DNA of 25,070 nucleotides from Candidatus Neomicrothrix sp. UBA672 (GTDB lineage: Bacteria; Actinomycetota; Acidimicrobiia; Acidimicrobiales; MedAcidi-G1). The DNA is taken from the NCBI GenBank assembly GCA_002299135.1, contig DBNM01000096.1:1149-26218 (forward strand), read 5' to 3'. Positions 1 through 7,606 of the stretch are shown piece after piece. Position 1 is the first letter of the stretch; every line of letters begins with the position of its first letter. The translations under genes and the position numbers were made by a program. Below the pieces are notes generated by a model. The model was not told where the DNA came from. It searched no databases and saw only the letters and a list, made by a program, of their open reading frames with translations.

Positions 1-38
1 ATTTCTTTTGTTGTCGTGTCTTTATTCCATTTACTCAA
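1..38 (-). CDS. Partial CDS, N-terminus only, function unknown
   Basis: The minus strand has a strong Shine-Dalgarno, AGGAGG (complement of 45-50), six bases before a TTG codon at 38-36. That frame stays open to the window edge and reads MSKWNKDTTTKE. The only nearby ATG (complement of 28-30) is followed at once by a stop, so TTG is the better start. Twelve residues are too few to name a family. The gene would be divergent from the nitronate monooxygenase gene, sharing the 39-163 spacer. The ribosome-binding site is seen directly; that this is a real gene is inferred. Confidence 0.5.
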   Translation of the reverse strand, partial: MSKWNKDTTTKE

Positions 39-92
39 AACTTTCCTCCTTAACAATCAATAATCTAGATCCAGAAAGATCATTTCTAATGA

Positions 93-122
93 TTGGGCAA
101 AGCAAATAGTCAATGACATAAT
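93..122 (+). promoter_or_regulatory. Possible promoter of the nitronate monooxygenase gene
   Basis: A TTGGGC element (93-98) and a CATAAT element (117-122) lie 18 bases apart in the 125-base divergent spacer. They precede the ATG at 164, which has its own Shine-Dalgarno GAGGAG at 153-158. The -10 matches consensus at five of six positions; the -35 is weak. In AT-rich spacer DNA such a match can occur by chance. Confidence 0.25.
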
Positions 123-163
123 TTTTCAGGCAAACTTAAATACGACGTATACGAGGAGAATGA

Positions 164-1309
164 ATGAAAACACCAGTAACTGAAATGTTAGGAATCGAAT
201 TTCCTATTCTCGCATTTAGTCATTGCAGAGATGTAGTAGCTGCAGTTTCTAAAGCTGGTGGTCTGGGAGTACTGGGAGCTGTAGGTCACAGCGACAAAGA
301 TCTTGAGATCGATTTGAAATGGATCGAAGACGAAGTTGGCGATTCCCCATACGGAGTTGACCTGATAGTCCCAGCTCGATACGCCGGAGACGGTGAAGGC
401 GGCCTAAAAATCGAAGATATTGCTGCCATGATCCCAGATGAACACAGAAAATTTCTGGAAGAACTACTTGAACGGTATGAAGTGCCAGAAGAATCTCCTG
501 AGGAGTCAAAGTCATCCAATAGCTGGTCGGAGAGATCTACTGACGCCCCTTTTTCCGCAAATCGTGCTGCCCGTCAAATAGAAATAGCTTTAGCTCACAG
601 ACCATCTTTAATGGCCAATGCGTTGGGGCCTCCCCCCAAGGAAATGATCGACAAATGTCATGAAGCAGGTGTGAAAGTAGCTGCATTAGCTGGAGCACGC
701 ACACATGCTGAAAGACACGTGAACGCAGGGGTCGACATGATAATCGCTCAAGGATATGAAGCGGGCGGCCATACCGGCGAAATAGGATCTATGGTTTTGA
801 TCCCTGAGATTGTTGACGCTGCGGGTTCTGTACCTGTTGTTGGCGCTGGAGGTATCGGAAGAGGCAGACAGATGGCAGCTGCAATGGCTTTAGGGGCAGC
901 AGGAGTTTGGTGTGGCTCAGTATGGTTAACTACTGAAGAAGCAGAAACTCACCCTGTAGTAAAAGAAAAAATGTTAGCTGCAGGATCTGGTGACACCCTT
1001 AGATCACGTTCCCTGACAGGTAAACCCGCAAGAATGTTAAAAAGTGCATGGACGGAAGAATGGGCTAGAGAAGATACACCTGATCCTCTCGGCATGCCTT
1101 TGCAACCAATTTTAACCGACGGTTCACAGGCTCGAATTAACAGAACAGCTCATCATTCGGGTTCTGGGTCAGAGAAACTTGCCACTTATTTTGTAGGTCA
1201 GATTGTTGGGTCAATGAACCGGGCACGACCAGCTGGTCAAGTGGTCATAGATATGATTGAGGAATTTATCGAATCTTGCGAATACCTAGCTGAGCAATTA
1301 GAAACTTGA
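164..1309 (+). CDS. Nitronate monooxygenase / 2-nitropropane dioxygenase family flavoprotein
   Basis: This 381-residue protein is an FMN-dependent TIM-barrel enzyme of the NMO family, which oxidises alkyl nitronates; many members have unknown natural substrates. Visible marks are the N-terminal segment with AGGLGVLGA (31-39), the FMN/phosphate region AQGYEAGGHTG (195-205) with the conserved His203, and VGAGGIGRG (226-234). Residues about 95-135 form an acidic, Ser/Glu-rich stretch between barrel strands; from memory, actinobacterial members carry a similar insertion, so I do not treat it as unusual. The ATG has GAGGAG five bases upstream. The gene faces the MBL-fold gene with only five bases between stop codons. 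It could also be an enoyl reductase-like member of the superfamily. Cytosolic: no signal peptide is seen. Confidence 0.88.
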   Translation: MKTPVTEMLGIEFPILAFSHCRDVVAAVSKAGGLGVLGAVGHSDKDLEIDLKWIEDEVGDSPYGVDLIVPARYAGDGEGGLKIEDIAAMIPDEHRKFLEELLERYEVPEESPEESKSSNSWSERSTDAPFSANRAARQIEIALAHRPSLMANALGPPPKEMIDKCHEAGVKVAALAGARTHAERHVNAGVDMIIAQGYEAGGHTGEIGSMVLIPEIVDAAGSVPVVGAGGIGRGRQMAAAMALGAAGVWCGSVWLTTEEAETHPVVKEKMLAAGSGDTLRSRSLTGKPARMLKSAWTEEWAREDTPDPLGMPLQPILTDGSQARINRTAHHSGSGSEKLATYFVGQIVGSMNRARPAGQVVIDMIEEFIESCEYLAEQLET

Positions 1310-1314
1310 TTTAA

Positions 1315-2136
1315 TCACACGTTTATTGTTTCAAGATCAGATGGAAGAATAATTTCGCCGTCAAAATGTTCAGAAGCCATTTGTATCCATTGGTCAATAT
1401 CTTCTTGCGTTGAAGGGGCAGGCACACAATGGTTTAGAACAAGGGTTTTAACTCCTGCCTTATCCGCTGTACGAGCTGCATCTTCAACCGTCGAATGGTA
1501 ATCAAGGACGTCCAAAAGACGTTTTATTGGAAGCTGTTTAATCAAATCGTCTCTTATGACGGTCTGCACGTACACATCTGCACCTAAGCAAAGCTCATCT
1601 AGACCCGCACATGGAATCGTGTCTCCTGCTAAAACAATCGAACTGCCCTCTGCTTCAATCCTGTATCCAACCGTCGGGTGGACTGGCTTGTGCTCAGTCA
1701 TAGCTGCGGTGATTCGTACCTGTCCGTCGTCTAAGACAACCCCTGCAGCAGTCTCGGCAACCTCAAGCTGTGGTGACTCCAGATCTGAATGATGCTCAAT
1801 TCGATATCCAATATCGGACTCAAGCATCTTGAGGGTGCTTTCAATGAAATTATCCGTGCCTTCTGGTCCAACTATCGGCAGAGGTGGAGCTGGAAATCCG
1901 GAAATCCACCTAGTCGTAATTAAATCATTTACATCTGTTACATGGTCACTATGCAAATGAGTGAGAAGAAGCCTCTCAATAGTTATAGGTGGGGCTCCGG
2001 CAGCTGCCAAACGCATCAGACAACCTCTTCCGCAGTCAATCAGAAAATTACGACCGGCTACTTTGACCAACTGCGAAGGACCAGAACGATTAGGGTCTGG
2101 AAGCGGACTACCAGTGCCCGTCATAATTAATTCCAT
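1315..2136 (-). CDS. MBL-fold metallohydrolase, RNase Z / arylsulfatase-like
   Basis: This 273-residue metallo-beta-lactamase-fold hydrolase has the metal motif THLHSDH (His60, His62, Asp64, His65). Later ligands are a likely His in the TEHKPVHP region, the Asp of LAGDT, and the His of NHCVP near the C-terminus. The N-terminal GTGSPLPDPNRSGP is typical of RNase Z-like and AtsA-like MBL proteins, which bind two zinc ions. The exosite arm expected of a true tRNA 3'-endonuclease is not evident, so a small-molecule ester or phosphodiester hydrolase is as likely. The gene starts four bases after the SDR stop and is probably cotranscribed with it. There is no strong Shine-Dalgarno, so the start rests on family similarity of the first residues. 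Confidence 0.8.
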   Translation of the reverse strand: MELIMTGTGSPLPDPNRSGPSQLVKVAGRNFLIDCGRGCLMRLAAAGAPPITIERLLLTHLHSDHVTDVNDLITTRWISGFPAPPLPIVGPEGTDNFIESTLKMLESDIGYRIEHHSDLESPQLEVAETAAGVVLDDGQVRITAAMTEHKPVHPTVGYRIEAEGSSIVLAGDTIPCAGLDELCLGADVYVQTVIRDDLIKQLPIKRLLDVLDYHSTVEDAARTADKAGVKTLVLNHCVPAPSTQEDIDQWIQMASEHFDGEIILPSDLETINV

Positions 2137-2140
2137 TTGA

Positions 2141-2911
2141 TCAACTCAGATTATTAAAACTAACAAGTCCTCCGCCGTCGAGGACTAACGTTTGACCTGT
2201 CATCCATCCAGATGACTCGCTAGCAAGGTACAAAGCAGCCGACGCTATGTCCTGAGTCTCCCCCAGACGTTTTAGAGGATAACTTTGAGCCACGATGTCA
2301 CCCTGTCCGCCTTCCCATAAGGCCTTTGCGAAATCTGTCTTGATTAAACCTGGTGCAATAGCGTTGACTCGAACTCCGGGCGCAAGTTCCGCAGCTAATT
2401 GCATGGTCAGATGAATCAAAGCCGCTTTGGTTATGTCATAGGGACCAAGTATCGGGTTAGTTGAAAGTCCTCCCACTGAGGAAATATTGACGATGTTTCC
2501 ACCGTTTTCTTTCATCCACAAGTTCCAACATTTTTGACTCCACAGCAATGGCCCTGTGAGGTTCACTTCGATTGTTTTGTCCCAGCGAGGAACATCAACA
2601 TCTATTGTCGGCCCAGCATACGGGTTCGTTGCGGCATTATTAATGAGAATATCCACACTTCCGAAAGTCGAAAGCGTGGCTTGGACCGCACGTTCGATAT
2701 CTTCGATACGCCCAGCATTGCCAGCCTCAAATGCTAAATCACCGCCAGTTTCTTCAGTAATTTCTTTTACAGCTTCCTCGCACACCTCTGCCTTGCGGCT
2801 GGTAATCATTACTTTTGCTCCTGCTGAAGCAAGTTCGGAAGCTATTGCCTTGCCGATACCTCGAGAACCGCCTGTTACTATCGCTACTTTTCCATTTAAA
2901 TCTGTATCCAT
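2141..2911 (-). CDS. Short-chain dehydrogenase/reductase (classical SDR)
   Basis: This 256-residue NAD(P)-dependent oxidoreductase has a Rossmann fold. It shows the cofactor motif GGSRGIG (14-20), NNAA (91-94) and the full catalytic set Asn117, Ser145, Tyr158, Lys162 in a YDITK context. The C-terminal LDGGGLVSF segment is typical of the FabG-like group. The substrate cannot be told from sequence; candidates are a 3-oxoacyl thioester or a secondary alcohol. It is the first gene of a two-gene minus-strand unit with the MBL-fold hydrolase and is divergent from the unknown gene at 2987, with 75 bases between them. The protein is complete, of normal length and has no visible defect. Confidence 0.9.
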   Translation of the reverse strand: MDTDLNGKVAIVTGGSRGIGKAIASELASAGAKVMITSRKAEVCEEAVKEITEETGGDLAFEAGNAGRIEDIERAVQATLSTFGSVDILINNAATNPYAGPTIDVDVPRWDKTIEVNLTGPLLWSQKCWNLWMKENGGNIVNISSVGGLSTNPILGPYDITKAALIHLTMQLAAELAPGVRVNAIAPGLIKTDFAKALWEGGQGDIVAQSYPLKRLGETQDIASAALYLASESSGWMTGQTLVLDGGGLVSFNNLS

Positions 2912-2986
2912 GTGTCGACTTTATCTACTAAAAGATCTGATGGGCCGATCAGGCAAAAGATGTGGAAACTCTGCAAAGATTAAGTC
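2912..2986. promoter_or_regulatory. Short divergent intergenic region
   Basis: These 75 bases separate the SDR (-) from the unknown gene (+), so they must hold both promoters unless transcription enters from outside. A short interrupted palindrome, CTGAT-(six bases)-ATCAG, lies in its middle. No convincing -35/-10 pair was found for either direction. Confidence 0.3.
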
Positions 2987-4015
2987 GTGGAAGAAAAAAA
3001 AGAAATTGAGTTAATTCTCGAGCCTGAAGATGAATACAACCATGAACCTGACGAGGTCTCAAACTACAACGAATCAATGTATTTCAATCTGATTGATCAC
3101 TCGCAAAAAATTGGCGGCTGGTTCAGATTGGGAAATCGAGTTAATGAAAATTACGCGGAAATGACATGTTGCATCTATTTGCCGGATGGGCGTGTTGGTT
3201 TCATGTATAAGAAACCAGAAATTCAAACAAACGATGTTTTTGATGCTGGCGGTATGCGTTTCGAAGTAGTTGAACCTTTTAAAGAGTTGAAACTTTCTTA
3301 CGAAGGGAAAGTATGTGTTTTGGATAAACCAAATGATATGGCTGAACCTAAGAAAGCTTTTACTGAGAATCCCATGGTCGATACGAAAGTTGAGCTTACA
3401 TTCAATGGAATTTCCCCAATGTTTGGTGGACGTCCAGTGGAAAAATCGACTGGAAAAGAACCTACTCAAAAAATGGAGGAGTCTTTTTCAAAAGCCCATT
3501 ATGAACAGCACATATCCGGAAGAGGGACTGTAGAAGTTGGAGATGAACGTTTTGAATTAAATGGTTTGGGTCTACGAGATAAATCATGGGGTGCCCGATA
3601 TTGGCAGGCAATCGCCTGGTACCGCTGGTTGCCAATGGCTTTCAGTGATGATTTCGCGATGATGATTTCATTGATCAGCAAAGATGGCGTAACAGCCGCA
3701 GGCGGGGGAATGGTTCTTCACGATGACACTTATCATTTGATCAGGAGCGTGGAGATTGATTCTGTTTGGGATGATGATTGGTACCAGAAATCCCTAAAAG
3801 CTCGGATATCGACAGACCATAGAGATTATGAAATTAAAGGTGAAGTTGAATCTCTAATACCACTCAGAAATAAAAGAACCAATCCAGATGGCGAACAACT
3901 CCTTACACGCATAACAGAAGGTCTCACACGCTATGAGTGTGATGGCTTGACTGGATGGGGAATGTCTGAATATTTGGATCAGATTGTCGATGGGATTCCT
4001 ATAGGAGCTGTATAA
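2987..4015 (+). CDS. Uncharacterised lipocalin-like protein (AttH / DUF7064-DUF7065 type)
   Basis: This 342-residue protein has no catalytic motif that I can assign. Its hallmark is RDKSWGARYW (197-206), a motif I associate with a family of actinobacterial and proteobacterial proteins whose beta-sandwich fold resembles AttH and the hydroxyneurosporene-synthase lipocalins. Residues 40-75 and the C-terminal half are rich in alternating hydrophobic residues, as expected for beta strands. No signal peptide or membrane segment is seen. The start is GTG at 2987 and is followed by an A-rich stretch; no strong Shine-Dalgarno is present, so an in-frame ATG at codon 31 is possible but would trim a likely conserved region. 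The gene precedes tag by four bases. Function is unknown; lipid or isoprenoid binding is only a guess from the fold. Confidence 0.72.
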   Translation: MEEKKEIELILEPEDEYNHEPDEVSNYNESMYFNLIDHSQKIGGWFRLGNRVNENYAEMTCCIYLPDGRVGFMYKKPEIQTNDVFDAGGMRFEVVEPFKELKLSYEGKVCVLDKPNDMAEPKKAFTENPMVDTKVELTFNGISPMFGGRPVEKSTGKEPTQKMEESFSKAHYEQHISGRGTVEVGDERFELNGLGLRDKSWGARYWQAIAWYRWLPMAFSDDFAMMISLISKDGVTAAGGGMVLHDDTYHLIRSVEIDSVWDDDWYQKSLKARISTDHRDYEIKGEVESLIPLRNKRTNPDGEQLLTRITEGLTRYECDGLTGWGMSEYLDQIVDGIPIGAV

Positions 4016-4019
4016 GTCT

Positions 4020-4631
4020 TTGCAAGGGAAAAGATCAGAAACTAAAAATATCGTTCGATGCAACTGGGTGGGTCAACACGAAGATTATGAGGCCTACCAT
4101 GATGACGAATGGGGTCGCCCAGTAACAGGCGATAGTGCCCTATTCGAAAGAATCTGTCTCGAGGGATTTCAAGCAGGTTTGTCATGGCTGACAATACTGC
4201 GAAAAAGAGAATCTTTCCGATCTGCTTTTGAAACTTTCGAACCTTCAAGAGTTGCTGAGTTTGACCAAAAAAAAATCGAATCACTGATGAATAACGTTGA
4301 AATAGTTCGCAACAGAGCAAAAATTTTGTCCACTATAAACAATGCTCAGTGTGCTTTAAAAATGATTGACGAATATGGGTCACTTGCAAATTTTCTTTGG
4401 TCTTTTGAACCTTCTTCAAAAATGTACAAAAATATGAACTCTGTTCCTTCTCAAACTGATGATTCAAAAAAGTTAAGTTCTGAGTTGAAAAAAAAGGGTT
4501 GGAGTTTTGTTGGCCCTACAACCATCTATGCGTTCATGCAGGCCGTGGGAATGGTAAACGATCACGTAACGAGTTGTTGGGTTTTTGAAGATGTGGAAAA
4601 AGATAGGCGAAAACTTTCTCGTCCGATTTGA
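4020..4631 (+). CDS. tag: DNA-3-methyladenine glycosylase I
   Basis: This base-excision repair enzyme removes 3-methyladenine from alkylated DNA. Over about 203 residues it shows the Tag signature: zinc ligands Cys14 (VRCNW), His27 (AYHDDEWG), His182 and Cys186 (NDHVTSC), and the acidic residue Glu48 in LEGFQAGLSW, equivalent to E. coli Tag Glu38. The only reasonable start between the previous stop and the VRCNW motif is TTG at 4020, with a weak, distant GGAG; an upstream overlapping start cannot be excluded. It follows the unknown gene by four bases, so the two are probably one transcript, and it ends eight bases from the polyprenyl synthase stop on the other strand. A run of nine A residues lies at 4265-4273 without breaking the frame. 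Confidence 0.93.
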   Translation: MQGKRSETKNIVRCNWVGQHEDYEAYHDDEWGRPVTGDSALFERICLEGFQAGLSWLTILRKRESFRSAFETFEPSRVAEFDQKKIESLMNNVEIVRNRAKILSTINNAQCALKMIDEYGSLANFLWSFEPSSKMYKNMNSVPSQTDDSKKLSSELKKKGWSFVGPTTIYAFMQAVGMVNDHVTSCWVFEDVEKDRRKLSRPI

Positions 4632-4639
4632 AACTGATG

Positions 4640-5650
4640 TTATGAGTCCCTATTCACAACAAAGTGAGCAATTTCTTCCAATTCACAAAATGTTTCTTTT
4701 CTAATATCTGCGTTATTAAGAAATTCAATTGCTCTTCTGAGATGTTTATCTGCTTCCTCAAGAGTAGCTTCACGCCCTCCCGCATTTTCTATTAAAGAGG
4801 ATGCATATGAGACTTCTTCCTCACTGAGCTCTCCGGCAATGTTGAAAACATCTAAAAGCTTTTCTGATTCTGAACTATTCGCAGAAAGAACAATGGAAAC
4901 CGGCATGGATTTCTTTCTTTCTCTAAGATCGTTACCAACTGGCTTGCCTGTAACTTTTGGATCTCCCCAAATGCCGAGCACATCATCTACTGCTTGATAA
5001 GCAAGTCCTAATTCATATCCAAAAACTTCGAGAGAGTTGCAAGTGTCTTCATTAGCTCCACTCAAAACTGCTCCCACAGAAGACGCGTAACCTAATAATG
5101 CTCCAGTCTTAGCGGCTTCCATTTTCAAACATTCTTCAAAACTAACAGTCGGTAAATCATCAAAAGTCATGTCTGAAGCTTGTCCGGAAATCATCGTCGT
5201 GGTCGCATCCACTAATCGTCTGGCAGCCTGCACGCGTTCTGGGGAGTCTTCTTCTAACAGAACTTGAAAAGCCAGAGTATGTAAAGCATCGCCTGCTATC
5301 AAAGCATCCTCAACAGTGAATGCAGTCCAGGCGCTAGGCCTGTGTCTACGTTCTTTATCGCCATCAATAATGTCGTCATGAATTAATGAAAAATTGTGAA
5401 TCATCTCCACAGCGACCGCTCCCGGTATGGCCGATTCGGGATCTCCACCCACTGCCTCAGAAGATAGAATCGCAAGCGCAGGACGTAACCGTTTCCCCGC
5501 ATCTTTAGGGGTCTCAAATCCTTGAATTGTTTTCCATCCAAAGTGATATTCAATTACAGGTAACAAATCGTATGAAAGTTTTTTCACCGAATTTATTAAT
5601 TCAGGTTCGATTAACTTCATGACCCTATTCAGGGCTTGTGGACTTTCCAT
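4640..5650 (-). CDS. Short-chain polyprenyl diphosphate synthase (GGPP synthase-like)
   Basis: This 336-residue trans-prenyltransferase condenses isopentenyl diphosphate with an allylic diphosphate. Visible motifs are GKRLRP (52-57), the first Asp-rich motif DDIID (92-96) and a second motif reading DDVLGIWGD (222-230). In the second motif the usual fifth Asp is Gly, a form I know from actinobacterial homologues. Phe87 lies five residues before the first motif and there is no two-residue insertion in it. By the published chain-length rules this fits a geranylgeranyl (C20) or farnesyl product rather than a long chain. It is the last gene of the five-gene minus-strand operon, three bases after the nitrilase stop. 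The product length is inferred and the family is secure. It could feed carotenoid, menaquinone or membrane lipid synthesis. Confidence 0.9.
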   Translation of the reverse strand: MESPQALNRVMKLIEPELINSVKKLSYDLLPVIEYHFGWKTIQGFETPKDAGKRLRPALAILSSEAVGGDPESAIPGAVAVEMIHNFSLIHDDIIDGDKERRHRPSAWTAFTVEDALIAGDALHTLAFQVLLEEDSPERVQAARRLVDATTTMISGQASDMTFDDLPTVSFEECLKMEAAKTGALLGYASSVGAVLSGANEDTCNSLEVFGYELGLAYQAVDDVLGIWGDPKVTGKPVGNDLRERKKSMPVSIVLSANSSESEKLLDVFNIAGELSEEEVSYASSLIENAGGREATLEEADKHLRRAIEFLNNADIRKETFCELEEIAHFVVNRDS

Positions 5651-5653
5651 GAC

Positions 5654-6418
5654 TTATTTACTTCGATCATTGATGAATGGGAAAGTTTCTCGTACTTCCA
5701 AAACTCTTTCCGGCTCAATATCTGCTACCAGTATTTCCTCACCGCCTGAAGAAGCTTCTTTAAGTACTTCTCCCAAGGGATCAATGATTGCTGAGTCTCC
5801 TTGATAGGACAACCCATCCCCTTCGCCAACTCTATTAACACCCACTACATATGCCTGATTTTCAATAGCTCGAGAACGCAGTAGTGCCTTCCAGTGGCTA
5901 CTCCTAGCCGAAGGCCAATTCGCGACCACTAAATACAAATCAGTGTTTGGAGCTAAGTCCCAAAAAGCGTCTGCAAATCTCAAGTCATAACATACGAATA
6001 AACTCGTCCGTACTCCCAACAGATCTATTGTCACAAATTGACTACCAGCTCGATAATTTTCATGTTCACCGGCGAAAGTAAATGGAAAAACTTTGTCATA
6101 TTTATATGACTCTCCCGAAGGGCCTTTAACTAGAAAACGGTTTACAGGAAGTTCATCTTCTCGATCTTTTGTTGGAACAGACGCAGCCATCCACAAATTA
6201 TGAATCTTTGCTTGCTCGCTAAGAAAAGATTCACTTTCCCCTTCAGATTCTTCTGCGATTTTTTTAGATGCCATTGAGAATCCAGTTGAGTACATCTCAG
6301 AAAGAACCACCAACTCTGCTCCGTCCTCTGCCGCCTGAGCAACCATAGGAGTTAAATGCTCATGATTTGCAGAAGGGTTTTCCCAAATAACATCATGTTG
6401 TATAGCAGCTATCTTCAT
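5654..6418 (-). CDS. Carbon-nitrogen hydrolase, omega-amidase-like (YafV/Nit2 type)
   Basis: This 254-residue nitrilase-superfamily amidase has the complete triad Glu41 (LSEMYSTGFSM), Lys109 (YDKVFPF) and Cys143 (FVCYDLRF), plus the GEHENY segment. The STGFSM and CYDLRF contexts match the omega-amidase branch, which hydrolyses alpha-ketoglutaramate and alpha-ketosuccinamate to the keto acid and ammonia. The gene begins two bases after the aminotransferase stop. A transaminase that uses glutamine would produce exactly the substrate of such an amidase, which supports the assignment from context. A general short-chain amidase or nitrilase-like role cannot be excluded by sequence alone. The protein is cytosolic and of normal length. 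Confidence 0.88.
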   Translation of the reverse strand: MKIAAIQHDVIWENPSANHEHLTPMVAQAAEDGAELVVLSEMYSTGFSMASKKIAEESEGESESFLSEQAKIHNLWMAASVPTKDREDELPVNRFLVKGPSGESYKYDKVFPFTFAGEHENYRAGSQFVTIDLLGVRTSLFVCYDLRFADAFWDLAPNTDLYLVVANWPSARSSHWKALLRSRAIENQAYVVGVNRVGEGDGLSYQGDSAIIDPLGEVLKEASSGGEEILVADIEPERVLEVRETFPFINDRSK

Positions 6419-6420
6419 TT

Positions 6421-7590
6421 TTAAGCCTTTAAAGAGAGAAGTTTCTCAACTGCATGATCCAAAACCTCAGGTTTCTTACAATAGGCGAACCTTACAAGTG
6501 GTTTTCCTATGATCTTGTTGTCATAGAAAACCTCATTAGGTACCGCGACAACCCCACAACGATTAGGCAAATCCCAGCAAAATTCAATGCCATCTTCATC
6601 CCCTAAAGGTCTTATATCAACAGTTGCATAATATGTCCCCGATGGTCTAAAAACCTCAAATCCAGCCTTTTCTAAACCTTCACAGAGGATGTCTCGCTTG
6701 TTTGCCATATCAAGTGCAAGATTCATATAGTAATTTTCGTCTAACTTTAAAGCTTCTGCAATTGCATGTTGAAAAGGTGCTCCATTTACGTAAGTCAAAA
6801 ATTGTTTTGCAATTCGAACTGCAGATAAAAGTTCGGAAGGACCATGAGCCCAGCCGATCTTCCAACCAGTAAAGCCGAAAGTTTTCGCTGCCGAAGAAAT
6901 TGTAAGAGTTCGTTCACTCATATCCGGAAGAGTCGAAATAGGTATGTGAGATTGCCCGTCAAAAACCAAATGCTCATAAACTTCGTCAGTCACCACTAGG
7001 AGATCTTTCTCGACAGCTAGTTTTGCTATTTGAGAAAGTTCCTGGTTATTGAACACTTTTCCTGTTGGGTTATGAGGAGAATTAAGAAGAATCAATCTCG
7101 TATTTGAATTAACTTTCGAAACAAGCTCTTCATAGTCGAATGAATAGTCTGGAGTTTTAAGAGTTACTACACGACGTTTACCACCGGCCATTGCAATAGC
7201 CGCAGCATAAACATCAAAATAGGGCTCAAAAGTAATTACTTCTTGTCCTGGTTCCACCAAAGCAATTAAAGACGCTGCTAAAGCTTCTGAAGCTCCAGCA
7301 GTAATCAACACTTCAGTATCTGGATCGACTTCTATCCCATAGAACCTCTTTTGATGCTCTGAAACAGCAATCCTTAAAGACTCAATTCCTAGTCCAGGTG
7401 GATATTGATTATGCCCATCTCTAATTGCTTTAATGGCAGCTTCCGCCACTTGATTAGGTCCATCAGTGTCAGGAAAACCTTGTCCCAAATTTATTGAATC
7501 TGTTCGAACAGCTAAAGCTGACATCTCGGCAAAAATAGTTGTTCCAAAGTCTTGCAACCTTTGCGCCAAATATGGGTTTTTTGCCATCAT
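6421..7590 (-). CDS. Class I PLP aminotransferase (kynurenine/glutamine transaminase or DapC-like)
   Basis: This fold-type I aminotransferase of about 389 residues has NLGQGFPD near the N-terminus, NSPHNPTGKV and TDEVYEHLVF in the middle, and the PLP-binding lysine in SSAAKTFGFTGWKIGW (Lys236 from the ATG at 7590). The sequence is close to two named groups: kynurenine-oxoglutarate/glutamine transaminase K, and mycobacterial DapC (N-succinyldiaminopimelate aminotransferase). The omega-amidase-like gene two bases downstream favours a glutamine-using transaminase, and the kynureninase operon nearby would allow kynurenine as substrate. A GTG at 7593 and ATG codons at 7590 and 7587 are all possible starts, and none has a clear Shine-Dalgarno. 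The family is certain and the substrate is open. Confidence 0.9.
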   Translation of the reverse strand: MMAKNPYLAQRLQDFGTTIFAEMSALAVRTDSINLGQGFPDTDGPNQVAEAAIKAIRDGHNQYPPGLGIESLRIAVSEHQKRFYGIEVDPDTEVLITAGASEALAASLIALVEPGQEVITFEPYFDVYAAAIAMAGGKRRVVTLKTPDYSFDYEELVSKVNSNTRLILLNSPHNPTGKVFNNQELSQIAKLAVEKDLLVVTDEVYEHLVFDGQSHIPISTLPDMSERTLTISSAAKTFGFTGWKIGWAHGPSELLSAVRIAKQFLTYVNGAPFQHAIAEALKLDENYYMNLALDMANKRDILCEGLEKAGFEVFRPSGTYYATVDIRPLGDEDGIEFCWDLPNRCGVVAVPNEVFYDNKIIGKPLVRFAYCKKPEVLDHAVEKLLSLKA

Positions 7591-7606
7591 CACTTTTTAG
7601 ACCAGT

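Noticed and set aside
101..538. Acidic Ser/Glu-rich insertion in the nitronate monooxygenase as a novel domain
   Set aside because: Actinobacterial members of this family, as I remember them, have a comparable variable segment at this place.
2556..3014. 152-residue plus-strand open frame across the SDR and the start of the next gene
   Set aside because: It is antisense to a well-supported SDR, with low-complexity composition and no family motif.
3074..3469. 131-residue minus-strand open frame inside the lipocalin-like gene
   Set aside because: It is a shadow of the coding frame on the other strand, with no motif or ribosome-binding site.
4265..4273. A9 run in tag as a frameshift or phase-variable tract
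   Set aside because: The reading frame is intact on both sides and all Tag zinc ligands are present; A-runs are common in this AT-rich DNA.
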